NCBI RefSeq assembly: GCF_019112545.1
Contig: NW_025064895.1
Coordinates: 550,049-614,048 of the forward strand
Direction of reading: 5' to 3'
DNA length: 64,000 nucleotides
Source of the DNA: Guyanagaster necrorhizus
Taxonomy: Eukaryota > Basidiomycota > Agaricomycetes > Agaricales > Physalacriaceae
Below the pieces are notes generated by a model, which did no database searches, had not been told where the DNA came from, and saw nothing but the letters and a program-made list of their open reading frames with translations. How positions within the stretch are numbered: position 1 is the first letter of the stretch; the number at the start of each line of letters is the position of its first letter. Shown one piece after another: positions 35,845 through 47,000 of the stretch. The position numbers and the translations under genes are program-made.

Positions 35845-37210
35845 ATGCCCTCAGCTACTACTGCCAATCTCAATCATGACTTCTTTGAACTAATAGCTTC
35901 CATCATCAGAATGCTGCTAGATCTTTTAGCCACCATTATCCTTTGCCGCAGATGACAATCAGTAACTGCTTGGATAGTCAGGCACTATCAGACATTCCAG
36001 CAGGTCCATGCTATACTCTAAAACATAACCTCAGATCTCTCTTTCTATGATATTCCCACCTCTATCAGAGCATCCTTCTAGCTGCAAAGATGATCTGTAT
36101 CTGAAGCTGGGTCTAGTGACTCACCTTTGAGGAGCCTTTTGGAAGAAGAAGGACACTGATACTCTTCCTGATGACCTAGTAGAAATGGCAACCCTACTCT
36201 CACAGAGTTCTGGAACTCTTGGATGATGAACATCACCCAAGAGCCCAAGGAGATCCCTGATGGTGTCTATCTAAACTCCTCTGCCTCCAGTCACTCTAGC
36301 TCCCCAAACATCCCAGAGATTGGAAACCATGCTCAGGACTCTCTTGATGCCACTCAGATGGCTTTAAGACCTCAGACAGCCCTCAACTCCCCTCACCATT
36401 CCCTCTATGCTATCTCTGAGCCAAGCCCATCCATCAGCAGGCTGGGGTATGACGATCTCCATAGACACACCATCCATCAGGATTTTGTGAATGTGGAGCT
36501 TGCCATTGCTGCAGTAGAGGACCCCTATAACAACCTCCACATTGAGAGCCAGCCAGAAGAAGAAATGGCCAGCACCAGGGGAAGGATTGCTCAGAATAGA
36601 ATCATCTGATGAGTCTTCTCAGATTGGGACCTCACAGTCCTCTTTGACTATAACTATGCAGTACAGTAGCAGCAGCAGAATCAGGCCCACCAAGTAGAAA
36701 TATAGCAAGCCCAGAAAGAGCTCACTGATTATGTCCAGACAGAGGCTCAACAAGAATATGAAGAGGCAGAATACAACAGGCAGAGACAACAACAACAACA
36801 ATGAGAGGAGGCTGAAAGACTGAGATTGGCCTCCCCCAGCTGGTATGGGCTCTGAACTGACACCTTGAGATCCCCTTTTAGAGAGCTCAACTCAGGATCT
36901 GACCCATGGACAGAATCAGGAAGCCCTGTCACCAGAAGCAAGACCATCAGAAGAGGCCATGCTACAAACAACAATCATTTCTCCTCTCTCCAATATCCCA
37001 CCTGAACAGATACCATCTCCTCTGATGCTAACTCTGTCCTCAGAGCCTATAGGCTCTGGGTACCTAACAATGCTCACATCTCCGACCATGCCCTCCACTG
37101 ATTCCTGAGGAGTCGAGTCACTCATCAGTTTCTTGATCCTGGATTCCAGAGAAACTTCAGCCTCTATAGCTGAGAACTGGAGGAGAAAAGAGCATGCAGA
37201 GAGACGTAAT
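35845..37210 (+). pseudogene. O: ORF A with hydrophobic N-terminus
   Basis: The frame starts MPSATTANLNHDFF at 35845, about 57 bases after the LTR. Residues 14-36 are hydrophobic (ELIASIIRMLLDLLATII) with SVTAWIVRHYQTFQQ next, then a Ser/Pro-rich middle (open from 36223 to 36609), a Gln/Glu-rich likely coiled coil near 36660-36800, a WYG motif and an SDP-rich part, and FSLYSXELEEKR near 37160. The C-terminal end is not defined. It overlaps gag, whose candidate start is 37025 in the +1 frame. Function unknown. Confidence 0.6.
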
Positions 37211-39103
37211 ACAGTTGACTCCCTAATATCCCCATCCAGCCAGCAGCCCTCAGCCCTGACCCAAGCACTGCCAGTCTCAGCACTAGGATCGATAATGGGC
37301 TCCCCAGCAATGCTCAGGCCAACTATATCATCCATTTATGACCCACCCATCAGTTCCCTCCTAGAGAGAGAGGACAGCAGAGATGAGGGTGATGAGAAAG
37401 ACAGTGAAGGCTCTTTCAGCCCTGGATGATTTATGGAATATGCAGGAGAAGACACTGACGAAGATGCATTGAGAGAAGAGATAGAAAGGAGAAGAGAAAA
37501 AGAGTACCAAGGACTATATGAGCAGGGAATGCTTTTTCTATGGAGGGACACCCACTGGAGGGCTACACCCTTAGGACAGAAATATAAGTATGCAGATAAT
37601 ACTAAAAAAACAGATATTTTACAGTATGCTGCAACCAGATATGCTTGGGAGGAATATAGCTGGTGGTATCCAGAGGACCTGCTCAAGCTGATTCCTCCCT
37701 ATCAACCCCAAACTCAACCGAAACTAATGCCACAGTCTTCACCTATCCTGCTGAAGTGGGCCATGTATATAGTATCATCTATCCAAAGTCAAGCTGAAAC
37801 ATTGGATCCATCTATCTGAAGTATGGCAACCCAGTTCACTAGGACCCAACCTCAGCTGAATCCTTTGGTGTCATGGCATAAAGAATTCCAAAACCTCTGG
37901 ACCAGCAAGAGAAGCCAACTCCTTAGAGGACAGCCACCCTCTGATCAAGCAGAAGTGAGTGGCACAGAAAAAGAGCCAATACAAGACAACTCTGAGACCA
38001 TCTGCCTTGGGTTTACTATACAAGATAGGGTAATTGTCTGAAAGGATACTATTCCAAAAGGAAGCCCAGTCACCGATAACCACTCTCTTCATTCATTTCC
38101 CAGACCCTCACATGAGTGGAATTGACCCCCATTCTCAGAATGGCCCAACCTGATGGGCATTCTACCTAAGAATACTGCTATCCTGCAATGCCGGCCTGAC
38201 TTACTTCAAAAACCTCACCCCTTCAAGGGGGCCTTGGATGATATCGACCAATTTCTGGTCGATTATGAACAGTACTTCAAAGTGTACATCAGATATCTCA
38301 GCACTGATATGAACAAGGTCATCTTTACTGCCTCCTATCTTGAGAAAAAAGCAAAGACTTAGTGGATTCTGATCTCCCTAAATTTCTGATCAACAACTCA
38401 AGAGCATTACTGATATCCCTCATAGCCAGTATTTAAACAGATAATAAATGACAAGTTCATTGATCTGGTGGTATAAGAGGTTCACAAACAAAAAATCAAG
38501 GAGTACAAGATAGGGAATAAAGTAGCTATAGACTATTTTGACAAGCTGGAGTGCCTCACAAAGCTTGCTGGAATTCAAGACAATGTAGCAAACAATGGGC
38601 AAATGGTTAAAGCCCTCAAGAGAGGAATCTCTTCCTCATACATTATGATGATTTCTGCAATTGATGTCAAAGCACTAATACCAGTCGGGTATGACAAGTG
38701 AAAGGAATGGATCACTGAAATATATAAGGAATGACAAAGACAGAAAGTGGAATCATCAACACTGTAGGATTATACTAAGAAGTTGAACCCACCAACCCTG
38801 AACAAGTCAGAGCAAACTGCCAGGAAATCATCAGGATCCTTGATGACCCCCATCTATGGGACACAGAAGACTGGAACCAGCATGACATACACTGGATCTG
38901 AAAAACCAATAAATATAGATCACCTGAAGAAGGAAGGCAAATGTTTTAACTGCAGGCAAAAAGGCCACATGGCCAAAGACTGCCTAAAAAAGAAATGAAC
39001 CTGAGAAGATATATGGGCTCAAATTGCCAAATTGCAAAAAGAGGAAGAAGGACTTAGCACAGAAATGAAGATAGAGAAGGTAAAAGAAGGGGCTGACCAG
39101 TGA
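37025..39103 (+). pseudogene. O: gag
   Basis: Candidate start ATG 37025 (MLTLSSEPIG), matching F at 41921. N-terminal part has ETSASIAENWRR and an acidic SRDEGDEKDSEG, then a Glu/Arg-rich helix and a Trp/Tyr-rich block (37433-37819, WEEYSWWYPEDL). The capsid-like domain spans about 38170-38700 (HPFKGALDDIDQFLVDYEQY). The zinc knuckle near 38942 reads CFNCRQKGHMAKDC, all four ligands present. Stop TGA at 39101-39103 is the conserved gag end. Several in-frame stops. Confidence 0.8.
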
Positions 39104-40253
39104 GCGATTCTACTATGCTAGTCAAAGACATTTACGGTGTGCAATTACCAGCTGCTAGTCAGACTGATAAAGTTTCTGTAGTTACCCCTATGCCTACTGT
39201 ACCAGAGCATTCAAATATACTCCAGAATTTTAATTCGCATACCAAAGAATCACAACAGAAAGCTCAAATGCTCTCAGGCTGAACAGGAGTAGAGGACTCT
39301 AATACCTGGCTCAAACCATTCAACACTGAATGGACCTGGTGAACCATCCAAGATATCAGGGATGAAATGGCAGCCAAAGCTGTGCTCAAAAATTGGGTCC
39401 ATCAGACCTGAGCCAAAGAGATCATTGATGATATGGTAGAAGGAATAAAAAAGGCTGAATGGTGCCAGACCTTGGAGTAGCTTGATGAGCTCAGAGGACC
39501 ATAAAAGTTTATTCAAAAATCCAAAATGACTGGATGAGATTTACTCACTAAAGTCCAAATTGAGACTCTCACATCTCGAACGACTCATATGGTAACTGCA
39601 CTAGTCGACAGTGGATGCACCAGAAGTTCCATCAATCATGCCTTCATCAACAAGCACAAATTCCCAACTTGATCTATAGCAGCCCCAATCCCAGTTTACA
39701 ATGCTGATGGAACTAAAAACTAGGCTGGTTTGATCACCAAATTTGTAGAGCTCAGACTCATAATTGGAGATCACTCTGAACAAATCGACCTGGCAGTCAT
39801 AGACTTTAGAACCAAAGAAGTCTTCCTTGGCCATGATTGGCTGATATGCCACAATCCATTAATTAACTGGAAAACCAGATAGATCACTTTTGCAAGGTGC
39901 TAATGTTAGAAAATCCTATTTGAGTTACCTGATGAGGATCCAGAAGATCAGTGAGACAAAGAGATGGAGGATAGAGAAACCATCCTTGCCATTGATTTAC
40001 AGTGCAAACTACATATTTGCACTATTCATTATACTAACAATCTTACTGCTAAGGCTAACAAGTAGAAGGAGGAAAAAATCTTTGAAGAAATGGTACTTGA
40101 GTGGGCATGAGATTTCAGAGACCTATTCGAAAAGGAAAGCTTTGATGAGTTGCCAGAACCAAAACCTTAGGATCATGTGATCAAACTGATTCTGAACGCA
40201 AATGCTAATCTGGATTGTAAAACATATCCACTTGATAACAATGAGCAATAGGA
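39100..40253 (+). pseudogene. O: pol part 1, linker and protease
   Basis: The frame is -1 to gag and opens SDSTMLVKDIYGVQ. The protease near 39590-39860 has ALVDSGCTRSSIN with catalytic DSG intact and LGHDWL near its end. The RT linker (FDELPEPKP, NANLDCKTYP) is cut at 40253, inside AGCAATAGGA, by copy F and resumes at 48377. Stops include TGA and TAG. Confidence 0.82.
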
Positions 40254-40490
40254 TGTTATGATTTTTCTCTGCTTATTATCTTTTACCCCTATTTATGCTT
40301 AGTCAGAAGGCACAAGATCATGGGAGGGCTTAGTCAGCACAACTAGCCTGTCCATCAATCATTTTGACAATCAAGCCCAACAATGACACAAGCACTCCTT
40401 TTATGTATGGTAATGATGCTCGAGGGCAACAAGTACCATGGACACAGACCGATACAATTAGTAGTGATATTATTAGATCCCTCTGTATAG

Positions 40491-40498
40491 TATTTAAG
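40491..40498 (+). promoter_or_regulatory. TATA-like box of F LTR promoter
   Basis: TATTTAAG. The self-priming segment begins at 40525, 34 bases downstream, the distance expected for a transcription start. The same distance is seen in O (34) and D (35). Confidence 0.55.
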
Positions 40499-40524
40499 AC
40501 CAACAGCTCTTGCTGGTATACCCC

Positions 40525-40537
40525 AGCTTCAAGCTAA
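40525..40537 (+). promoter_or_regulatory. LTR self-priming segment, probable RNA 5' end
   Basis: AGCTTCAAGCTAA, complementary to the primer-binding site at 40695-40707 at 12 of 13 positions. In fission yeast Tf1 the first bases of the transcript fold back to prime reverse transcription; here position and complementarity suggest the same. Confidence 0.6.
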
Positions 40538-40694
40538 AGTTTATATCCATACCATTCTACTCTTGAGCCATTCTGTGGCCTTGTGATACAATAAGATGAA
40601 GACACATATAAAGTGGATTCAGGTGATCTCTTGAAGTGCGAAAGGATATCTGTCTATCACATGTCTTGGATCATGTGATGCTTGGGCTTAACAA

Positions 40695-40707
40695 TTAGCT
40701 CGAAGCT
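40695..40707 (+). promoter_or_regulatory. Self-priming primer-binding site, copy F
   Basis: TTAGCTCGAAGCT starts two bases after the LTR end. It contains an intact CpG, while the LTR partner shows CA at that site. No TGG-starting tRNA complement is present at the LTR border. Confidence 0.7.
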
Positions 40708-40749
40708 TTCAACTTCTCTTTCTCAAGCCCAATTGTGCTGAGAAACTGA

Positions 40750-42100
40750 ATGCCCTCAGCAACTACTGCTGATCTAAACCATGACTTTTTCGAGCTTATC
40801 GCTTCCATCATTAGAACTTTACTCAGACTTCTTGCCATCATCACTCTCTGTTATGGATGACAATCAGTAACAGCTTGGATAGTCAGACACTATCAAGCAT
40901 TTCAACAAATCCAGCACATACTACGAAACATAACCTCTGACCTTCCCTTCCATGACATCCCTGCCTCCATCAGAACGTCCTTCCAGCTGCAAGGGCGACC
41001 CGTATCAGAAACCAGGAATAACGACTCGTATCCAGAGAGCCTTCATAAGGAAAAAAGACTCCGATACCCCCCTTGACAAAACAACAGAGATCGCCACCCT
41101 GTTCTCATAGGGTTCTGGAACCCATGGACGACGAATGTCACTCAGGAGCCCGAGGAGATCCCTGATGACATCGCTCCAGCAGCCCCTCCCTCTAAGCATC
41201 CTCTCTCCCCAATTCTCTCAGGGATTGGAAACCGTGCTTGGGACTCCCTTGATGCCACTTGGATGGCTACGAGACCCCATGAGAGCCCCGACTCCCCCCA
41301 TGATCTCCCCGAGATCCCCACTGAGTCCAACTCCAGCTCCAGCCAGTCCATCAGTAGGCTGGGGATCGATGACCCACATGGGAGGACCATACACTCTGAC
41401 TACGCGAACATCGAGATCACTATCTTAGCAGCAGGAGATCCCTATCGACACCTCCACGTGGGCAGTGAACCCGAAGTCGGGACTGCCAGCACAAGAGGAA
41501 GGGCAGCCCAGAACAGAATCATTCAGCGAGTATTCCTGAACTGGGACCTTACAGTCCTCTTTAACTACAACGACACAGTACAGCAGCAGCGACAGGAAGA
41601 AATCAGGTGAACTCAAGAAGAGCTCGCTGACTACATATGAGAAGAAGCCCGAGAGCAGTATGAAGCTGCAGAGTATGACTGGCAAGGAAGAGCACAAAGG
41701 AGATGAAAAGAAGCTGAGCGAATGGGATCAGCCTCTCCAGGGTGGTACGGACTCCACACCAACTTGGGAACCCCTTTTAGGGAGTCTGATTCAGATGAAG
41801 ACCCATAGACGGGACCCACCAGCATTGTCAGTCAGGACGAAGCCATTAGGCAAGGACGAAATGGGGGCACTCAGCCCCCCACTCCTGAATATCCTACCTG
41901 AACTGACACCAGTTCCTCAGATGCTGACTCTGTACTTGGAGCCTATAGGCTCCGAGTACCAGACAATGCTCATGTCTCCGACAGGGCTCTCCAGCGATTT
42001 CTGGATAGCAGGATTGCCCAACAGTTTCTCAACCCCGAGTTCTAATGACACTTCAGCCTCTATAGCCGAGAATTGGAGGAGACGAGAGTGCATGGAGGAA
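40750..42100 (+). pseudogene. F: ORF A with hydrophobic N-terminus
   Basis: Starts MPSATTADLNHDFFELI at 40750, 57 bases after the LTR. Residues 14-36 form a hydrophobic segment (SIIRTLLRLLAIITLCY), long enough for one membrane helix, followed by SVTAWIVRHYQAFQQ. The rest is Ser/Pro-rich (open 41263-41610), includes QNRIIQRVFLNWDLTVLF, a Gln/Glu-rich likely coiled coil near 41580-41710 and SDSDEDP near 41790. The frame is open apart from TGA and TAG stops and remains similar to O until at least FSLYSRELEE near 42060. It overlaps gag. I do not recognise it; it could be a long gag N-terminal domain reached by frameshifting or a separate protein. Confidence 0.6.
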
Positions 42101-44011
42101 CACGCTATAGCCAACTCTAGAACCCGTCCATCCACCGAACAAGCCCCCAAGATGGTCCTAGTGTTGCCGGACCCAGCACTCAGAATGGTACAAGGGTCCC
42201 CAGTGACCCTACGACCAGCCATGCCATCCATCTACAACCCACTCATCTGTTCCCTCCTCGAGGAAGGGGACAGCAGGGATGAGGGTGATGAGGAGGATGA
42301 GGAGGACAAGGAGGACAGTGAGGGTTCTTATTCATTCTGACAGAACCTCAGGAGGGCGAAAGAAGACACCAATGAAGAAGCATTGAAAGAAGAAGTGGAA
42401 AGGGCAAGGAGCAAAGAGTACTAAGAACTGTACGAGTAGGGGAGGAACTTTTTATGGCAGGATGCGCACTGGCAAGCGACATCCTTAGGACTGGAATATT
42501 GGTATGCAAAAGATACTGAAAAAAGAAGAATTTTACAGTATGCCGCAACAGAATACGTATGGAAGGAATATGGCCAGCAGCATCTGAAAGACCCACTCAT
42601 GCCGATACCTCCCTATCAACTAAGTAACAAGCTGAGCCTACTGGCACCAATGCCGTAGACCCCACTTGTCCAGCCGAGAAGAGCAATATACATTGCCCCC
42701 TCGATCTGAAGCTGAACCGACACCAATCCCTCAGTCTGAAGCATGGCTTCATGGCTTAACCGAACCTGAACCTGGCAGACATGGCAACCCAAGGAAATTC
42801 GAAATCCTTAGACTGGTAAGGGGAGCCGGCTGCTTGGAGGACAACTGCCCCTGGATCAAGCTGGACCGAGTGGAAAAGGGAAGGAACCAGCACAAGACGA
42901 CCCCGAGGCCATATGCCTCGGTTTTACCATATGGAATGGGGTGATTGTATGAGCTGACGAACCCAAGGAAAGTCTGGTCGCTGATGACCACTCCTTGCAT
43001 TCATTCTCAGGCCCGCCAGTCGAGTAGAGCCAACCACTGTTCAATGGGTGGCCAAACCCGATGAGCACCCTACCCAATAATGCCACCATCCTCCAATGCC
43101 ACCCTGACCTTCTTCGAAAGCCCCACCCCTTTAAAGGGGCATCTGACGACATTGATTGATTTCTAGTAGACTGCGAACAGTACTTCGAGGTCTATATCGG
43201 GTATCTGGGAACCGACATGAACCAAGTCGCCTTTGCCACCTCCTACCTGGAAGAGAAGGCCAAGACATGGTGGATACTCATTTCTCCGAACTTCCGATCC
43301 ATCACGAGAGAGCATTACCGATACCCCTCTTGGCCCATCTTCAAGTGCATGCTCAACAACAAGTTCATTGATCCAGCAGTGCAAGAGGTATATAAACAGA
43401 AGATCAAGGAGTTCAAGATGGGAGATAAGGTGGCAACGGATTACTTTGATGAGCTGGAATGGCTCGCCAAATTAGCTAGAATATGGGAGGACATCGCAAA
43501 TGATGGAAGGATAGTCAAGGCCCTCAAGCGAGGGGTCCCCTCTTTGTACCTCATAATGATCTCCATGATGGGCATCAAAATATTGATGCCAGTCAGATAT
43601 GATGAATGGAAGGAGAGAATTGTCGAAATATACAAAGAGCGACAAAGGCAGAAAGTGGAAGCATCGACCCTGCAAGAGTACACCAAGAAACTGACACTGC
43701 CAACCCCGAATAAATCAGGGCAAACTGCCAAAAAATCATCGGGACCTTCTATGGCCTCCACCTACAGAAGCTAAAAAACTAGTACTGGAACTATGTACAC
43801 CGGGACAGGAAAGCCGATAGACATAGATTGCATGAAGAAGGAGGGCAAATGTTTTAATTGTGGACAGAAGGGGCATATGGCCAAAGACTGCCCAAAGAAG
43901 AAGAGAACCCACAAAGATATCCGAGCCCAGATAGCCGAGCTTCAGAAAGAAGATGAAGAACTCGGAAAGGAAACGAAGGTCAAAGAAGTAAAAGATGGGG
44001 CCGACCAGTGA
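41921..44011 (+). pseudogene. F: gag with capsid-like domain and CCHC zinc knuckle
   Basis: Gag packages the element's RNA into particles. Start candidate ATG 41921 (MLTLYLEPIG) is conserved in position with O, D and P; an upstream ATG at 41660 in the same frame cannot be excluded. N-terminal part: TSASIAENWRRR and an Asp/Glu-rich run near 42280; then a Glu/Arg-rich helix and a Trp/Tyr-rich block to 42620. The capsid-like domain spans about 43080-43660 (HPFKGASDDID, EKAKTWW, TDYFDELEWLAKL). The CCHC knuckle CFNCGQKGHMAKDC at 43850-43891 is intact and followed by a Lys-rich tail. The stop at 44009-44011 is conserved among copies; earlier in-frame stops (for example 42338-42340) are mutations. 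Confidence 0.85.
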
Positions 44012-47000
44012 ACAACTCCACTGGATCAGCCAAAGGACTTTATAGTGTGCCTAACTCAGCCATTGAACGGACTTACCCTACTTCTGTAGCTATGCCTGTA
44101 AATACGCATTCGAATATACCAAGACCAATTCATGCACACCCCAATGAGTCGCAAAAAGGAAAAACTCAAATGCCTATGGGCCGAACAGGGGCAGAGGGCC
44201 CCTCAAGATGGCTCAAGCCATTCGAAACAGAATGGACTTGGAGAGCCATCAAAGAAGCAGTTGATGCAAGCACGGCTAAAGCCATGTTATGAGGATGGAT
44301 ACATCGGACAAGGATGGAAGAAGTCATGGATCAAATAGTAGAAGGGCTAAAAACCACTGAGTGAAGTCGGGCCCTTGAGTGGCTAGACAAACTCAGAGGG
44401 CCCTGAAAGTTTATCTGGCATGCCAAGACCTCTGGCAGGGACTTGACAACTAAAGCCCAGATTGAAACCCTAACCAACAAAGCGATACACTTGGTAACTG
44501 CCTTGATCGACAGTGGATGTACTGGTAGCTCCATTAACCGAACCTTTGTCCACCAAAACAAACTTCCCACCCGATCCACAGCTGCCCTGATACCTGTATA
44601 CAATGCTAATGGAACAAAGAACCAGGCAGGGTCCATCACAGAGTTTGTCAAACTCTGTCTAACTATTGGAGACCATTCTGAGCGAATCAATCTGGCCGTT
44701 ACAGATCTTGAAACCAAAAAATTGTTTCTGGGATATGATTGGCTCATTCGCCACAACCCGCTTATCAACTGGAAAACCGGGTGACTCACCTTCGCCCAGT
44801 GCTGATGTCAGAAGGTCCTGTTCGAATTACCCAACGAGGACCCAGAAGACAAGTGGGATAAGGAGATGGAGGACAGCGAAACTATCCTAGCTGTCGACCT
44901 GCAAAAGGAAATCCACATCCGTGCAATACATCATGCAAACAACCTGGCTGCCAAGGCCAATGAGGGGAAACAGGAGAGGACATTCGAGGAGATGGTCCCA
45001 GAATGGGCATGAGATTACTAGGACCTCTTCAAAAAAGAAAGCTTCGATGAGCTTTCATGCCTAAAGCCTTGGAACCATGCCATTGAGCTAGTCCCCAATG
45101 CTAATGCCAATTTGGATTGTAAAACCTATCCTCTCAGCATCCAAGAGCAACAAGAACTCAACAAATTCCTTGATGAAAACCTATCCAGTAGACGTATTCG
45201 ACCCTCGAAATCCCCAATGGCATCCCCCTTTTTCTTCATAAAAAAGAAGGATGGAAAACTCTGACCCATCCAAGACTATCCTAAACTAAATGAAATAACC
45301 ATCAAGAATCGGTACCCATTACCCCTAATTTTAGAGCTGATGAACAAACTTCATGGGGCTAAATATTACATGAAGCTTGACATTCATTGGGGGTACAACA
45401 ACGTTCGAATCAAAGAAGGAGACGAGTGGAAGGTGGCCTTCAGGACCAATCGAGGGTTATTTGAACCAACTGTTATGTTCTTCAGCCTAACCAACTCCCC
45501 CACCACTTTTCAATAGATGATGAATGATATATTCAAGGACCTCATCGCCACCAGAAAGGTTACTATCTACTTGGATGACATCCTCATAATGTCCTGGATG
45601 AGGGAAGAACACCACAAGTTGGTTCGACAGGTGCTCGCCCTCATGAGGAAACACAAGTTGTTCCTCAAAGCAGAGAAGTGTGAGTTCAAGGTGTTGGAAA
45701 TGGAATATCTTGGAGTGATCATTAGTGAAGGAAGCATCAGGATGGATCCGGTCAAGGTGGCAGGAGTAATGGAATGGCCAACGCCGACTAAGAAAAAGGA
45801 GTTGTAATCCTTTCTCGGGTTTACCAATTTCTACTGAAGATTCATCTGAGACTACAGTAAAATTGTCTGCCCAATGACCCAACTCACCAGGAATGCCTCC
45901 TGAGAGTGGGGAAGTCCACAGCAGCATGCCTTTGAGAACCTAAAGAGATGACTAGCCAACGATATAGTCCTCGCCATACCATCTCAAGAAGGGAGATTTT
46001 GGGTGGAGGCCGATTCCAGCGAAGGAGCCATAGGTGCTGTACTATCGCAAGAACAAGACAAGAAATGGTGCCCAGTAGCTTTCCTCTCCAAAGCACTCAT
46101 CATAACGGAGAGGAACTACAAGATTTATGACAAGGAATTGCTAGCAATAATGCTTGCCTTAGAAAAGTGGTGGCATTATTTGATCGGTGCCTCTGAGATC
46201 TTTGAGATCTGGACAGATCATCAAAATCTCAGATATTTCCATCAACCTCAGAAATTAAATCGACGACAAGCCCGATGGGTCACTGAACTCACCCAGTACC
46301 AATACACCCTGCATCATAAGGCTGGGGTAGCCAACAAGAAGGCTGACCTCCTATCCTGCCAGGCTGATCATGATCAGAGAGCCAACGACAATGCAGGGGT
46401 CACTATCCTATGGCCTGAATATTTCCGAGCCATGATCATGCTAATGGAGGAAGAGATCCATGAATGAATCAAAAGTGCAACCTGAGACACACACAAATGG
46501 GATCAAAGAGTCACCCTCTCACTCAACCACAAATAGAGAATGACTAAGGAGAAAGGACTAATCTACTATGATGAGAGAATCTATGTCCTGAGAGACCATA
46601 ACCTACATGGTGAGATCATCGTCATAAGCCACGATCACACCATGGCAGGGCATCCAGGCATTACGAAGACAAAAGAACTCGTCCTGCAAAACTATTGGTA
46701 GCCCAAGTTAGGGAATGACGTCATGGCATACGTCAAAGCCTGCGAGACATGCCAGTGAGGAAAGGCCTCAACCCAGTCAAAAGCAGCCCCCCTACACCCA
46801 AATGAGATACCATCATGCCCATGGACCCATATATCAGTTGACATGATCACTGGATTGCCCGATTGTAATGGCTATGATGCAATCCTCATCATAGTCGATC
46901 GATTTTCAAAAGCCATTATCCCAATTGCATGCTCCACCAAGTTGACCTCCAAAGGCTGAGCCAAAATCCTACAAGACGAAGTATACACCAAATATAGAAT

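Larger units (their letters stand above)
40254..40693 (+). repeat. F 5' LTR
   Basis: 440 bases, TGTTATGATTTTTCTC to TTGGGCTTAACA. It differs from the 3' LTR at roughly 34 sites by eye, all transitions, with no indels. Confidence 0.95.

Noticed and set aside
41142..41390. Minus-strand open frames opposite F ORF A
   Set aside because: Shadow of the plus-strand frame, which is the one conserved among copies.
43985..44011. Classical -1 slippery heptamer before the gag stop in F
   Set aside because: GGGGCC near 43997 is not in the X-XXY-YYZ phase and is not kept in D, N or P.
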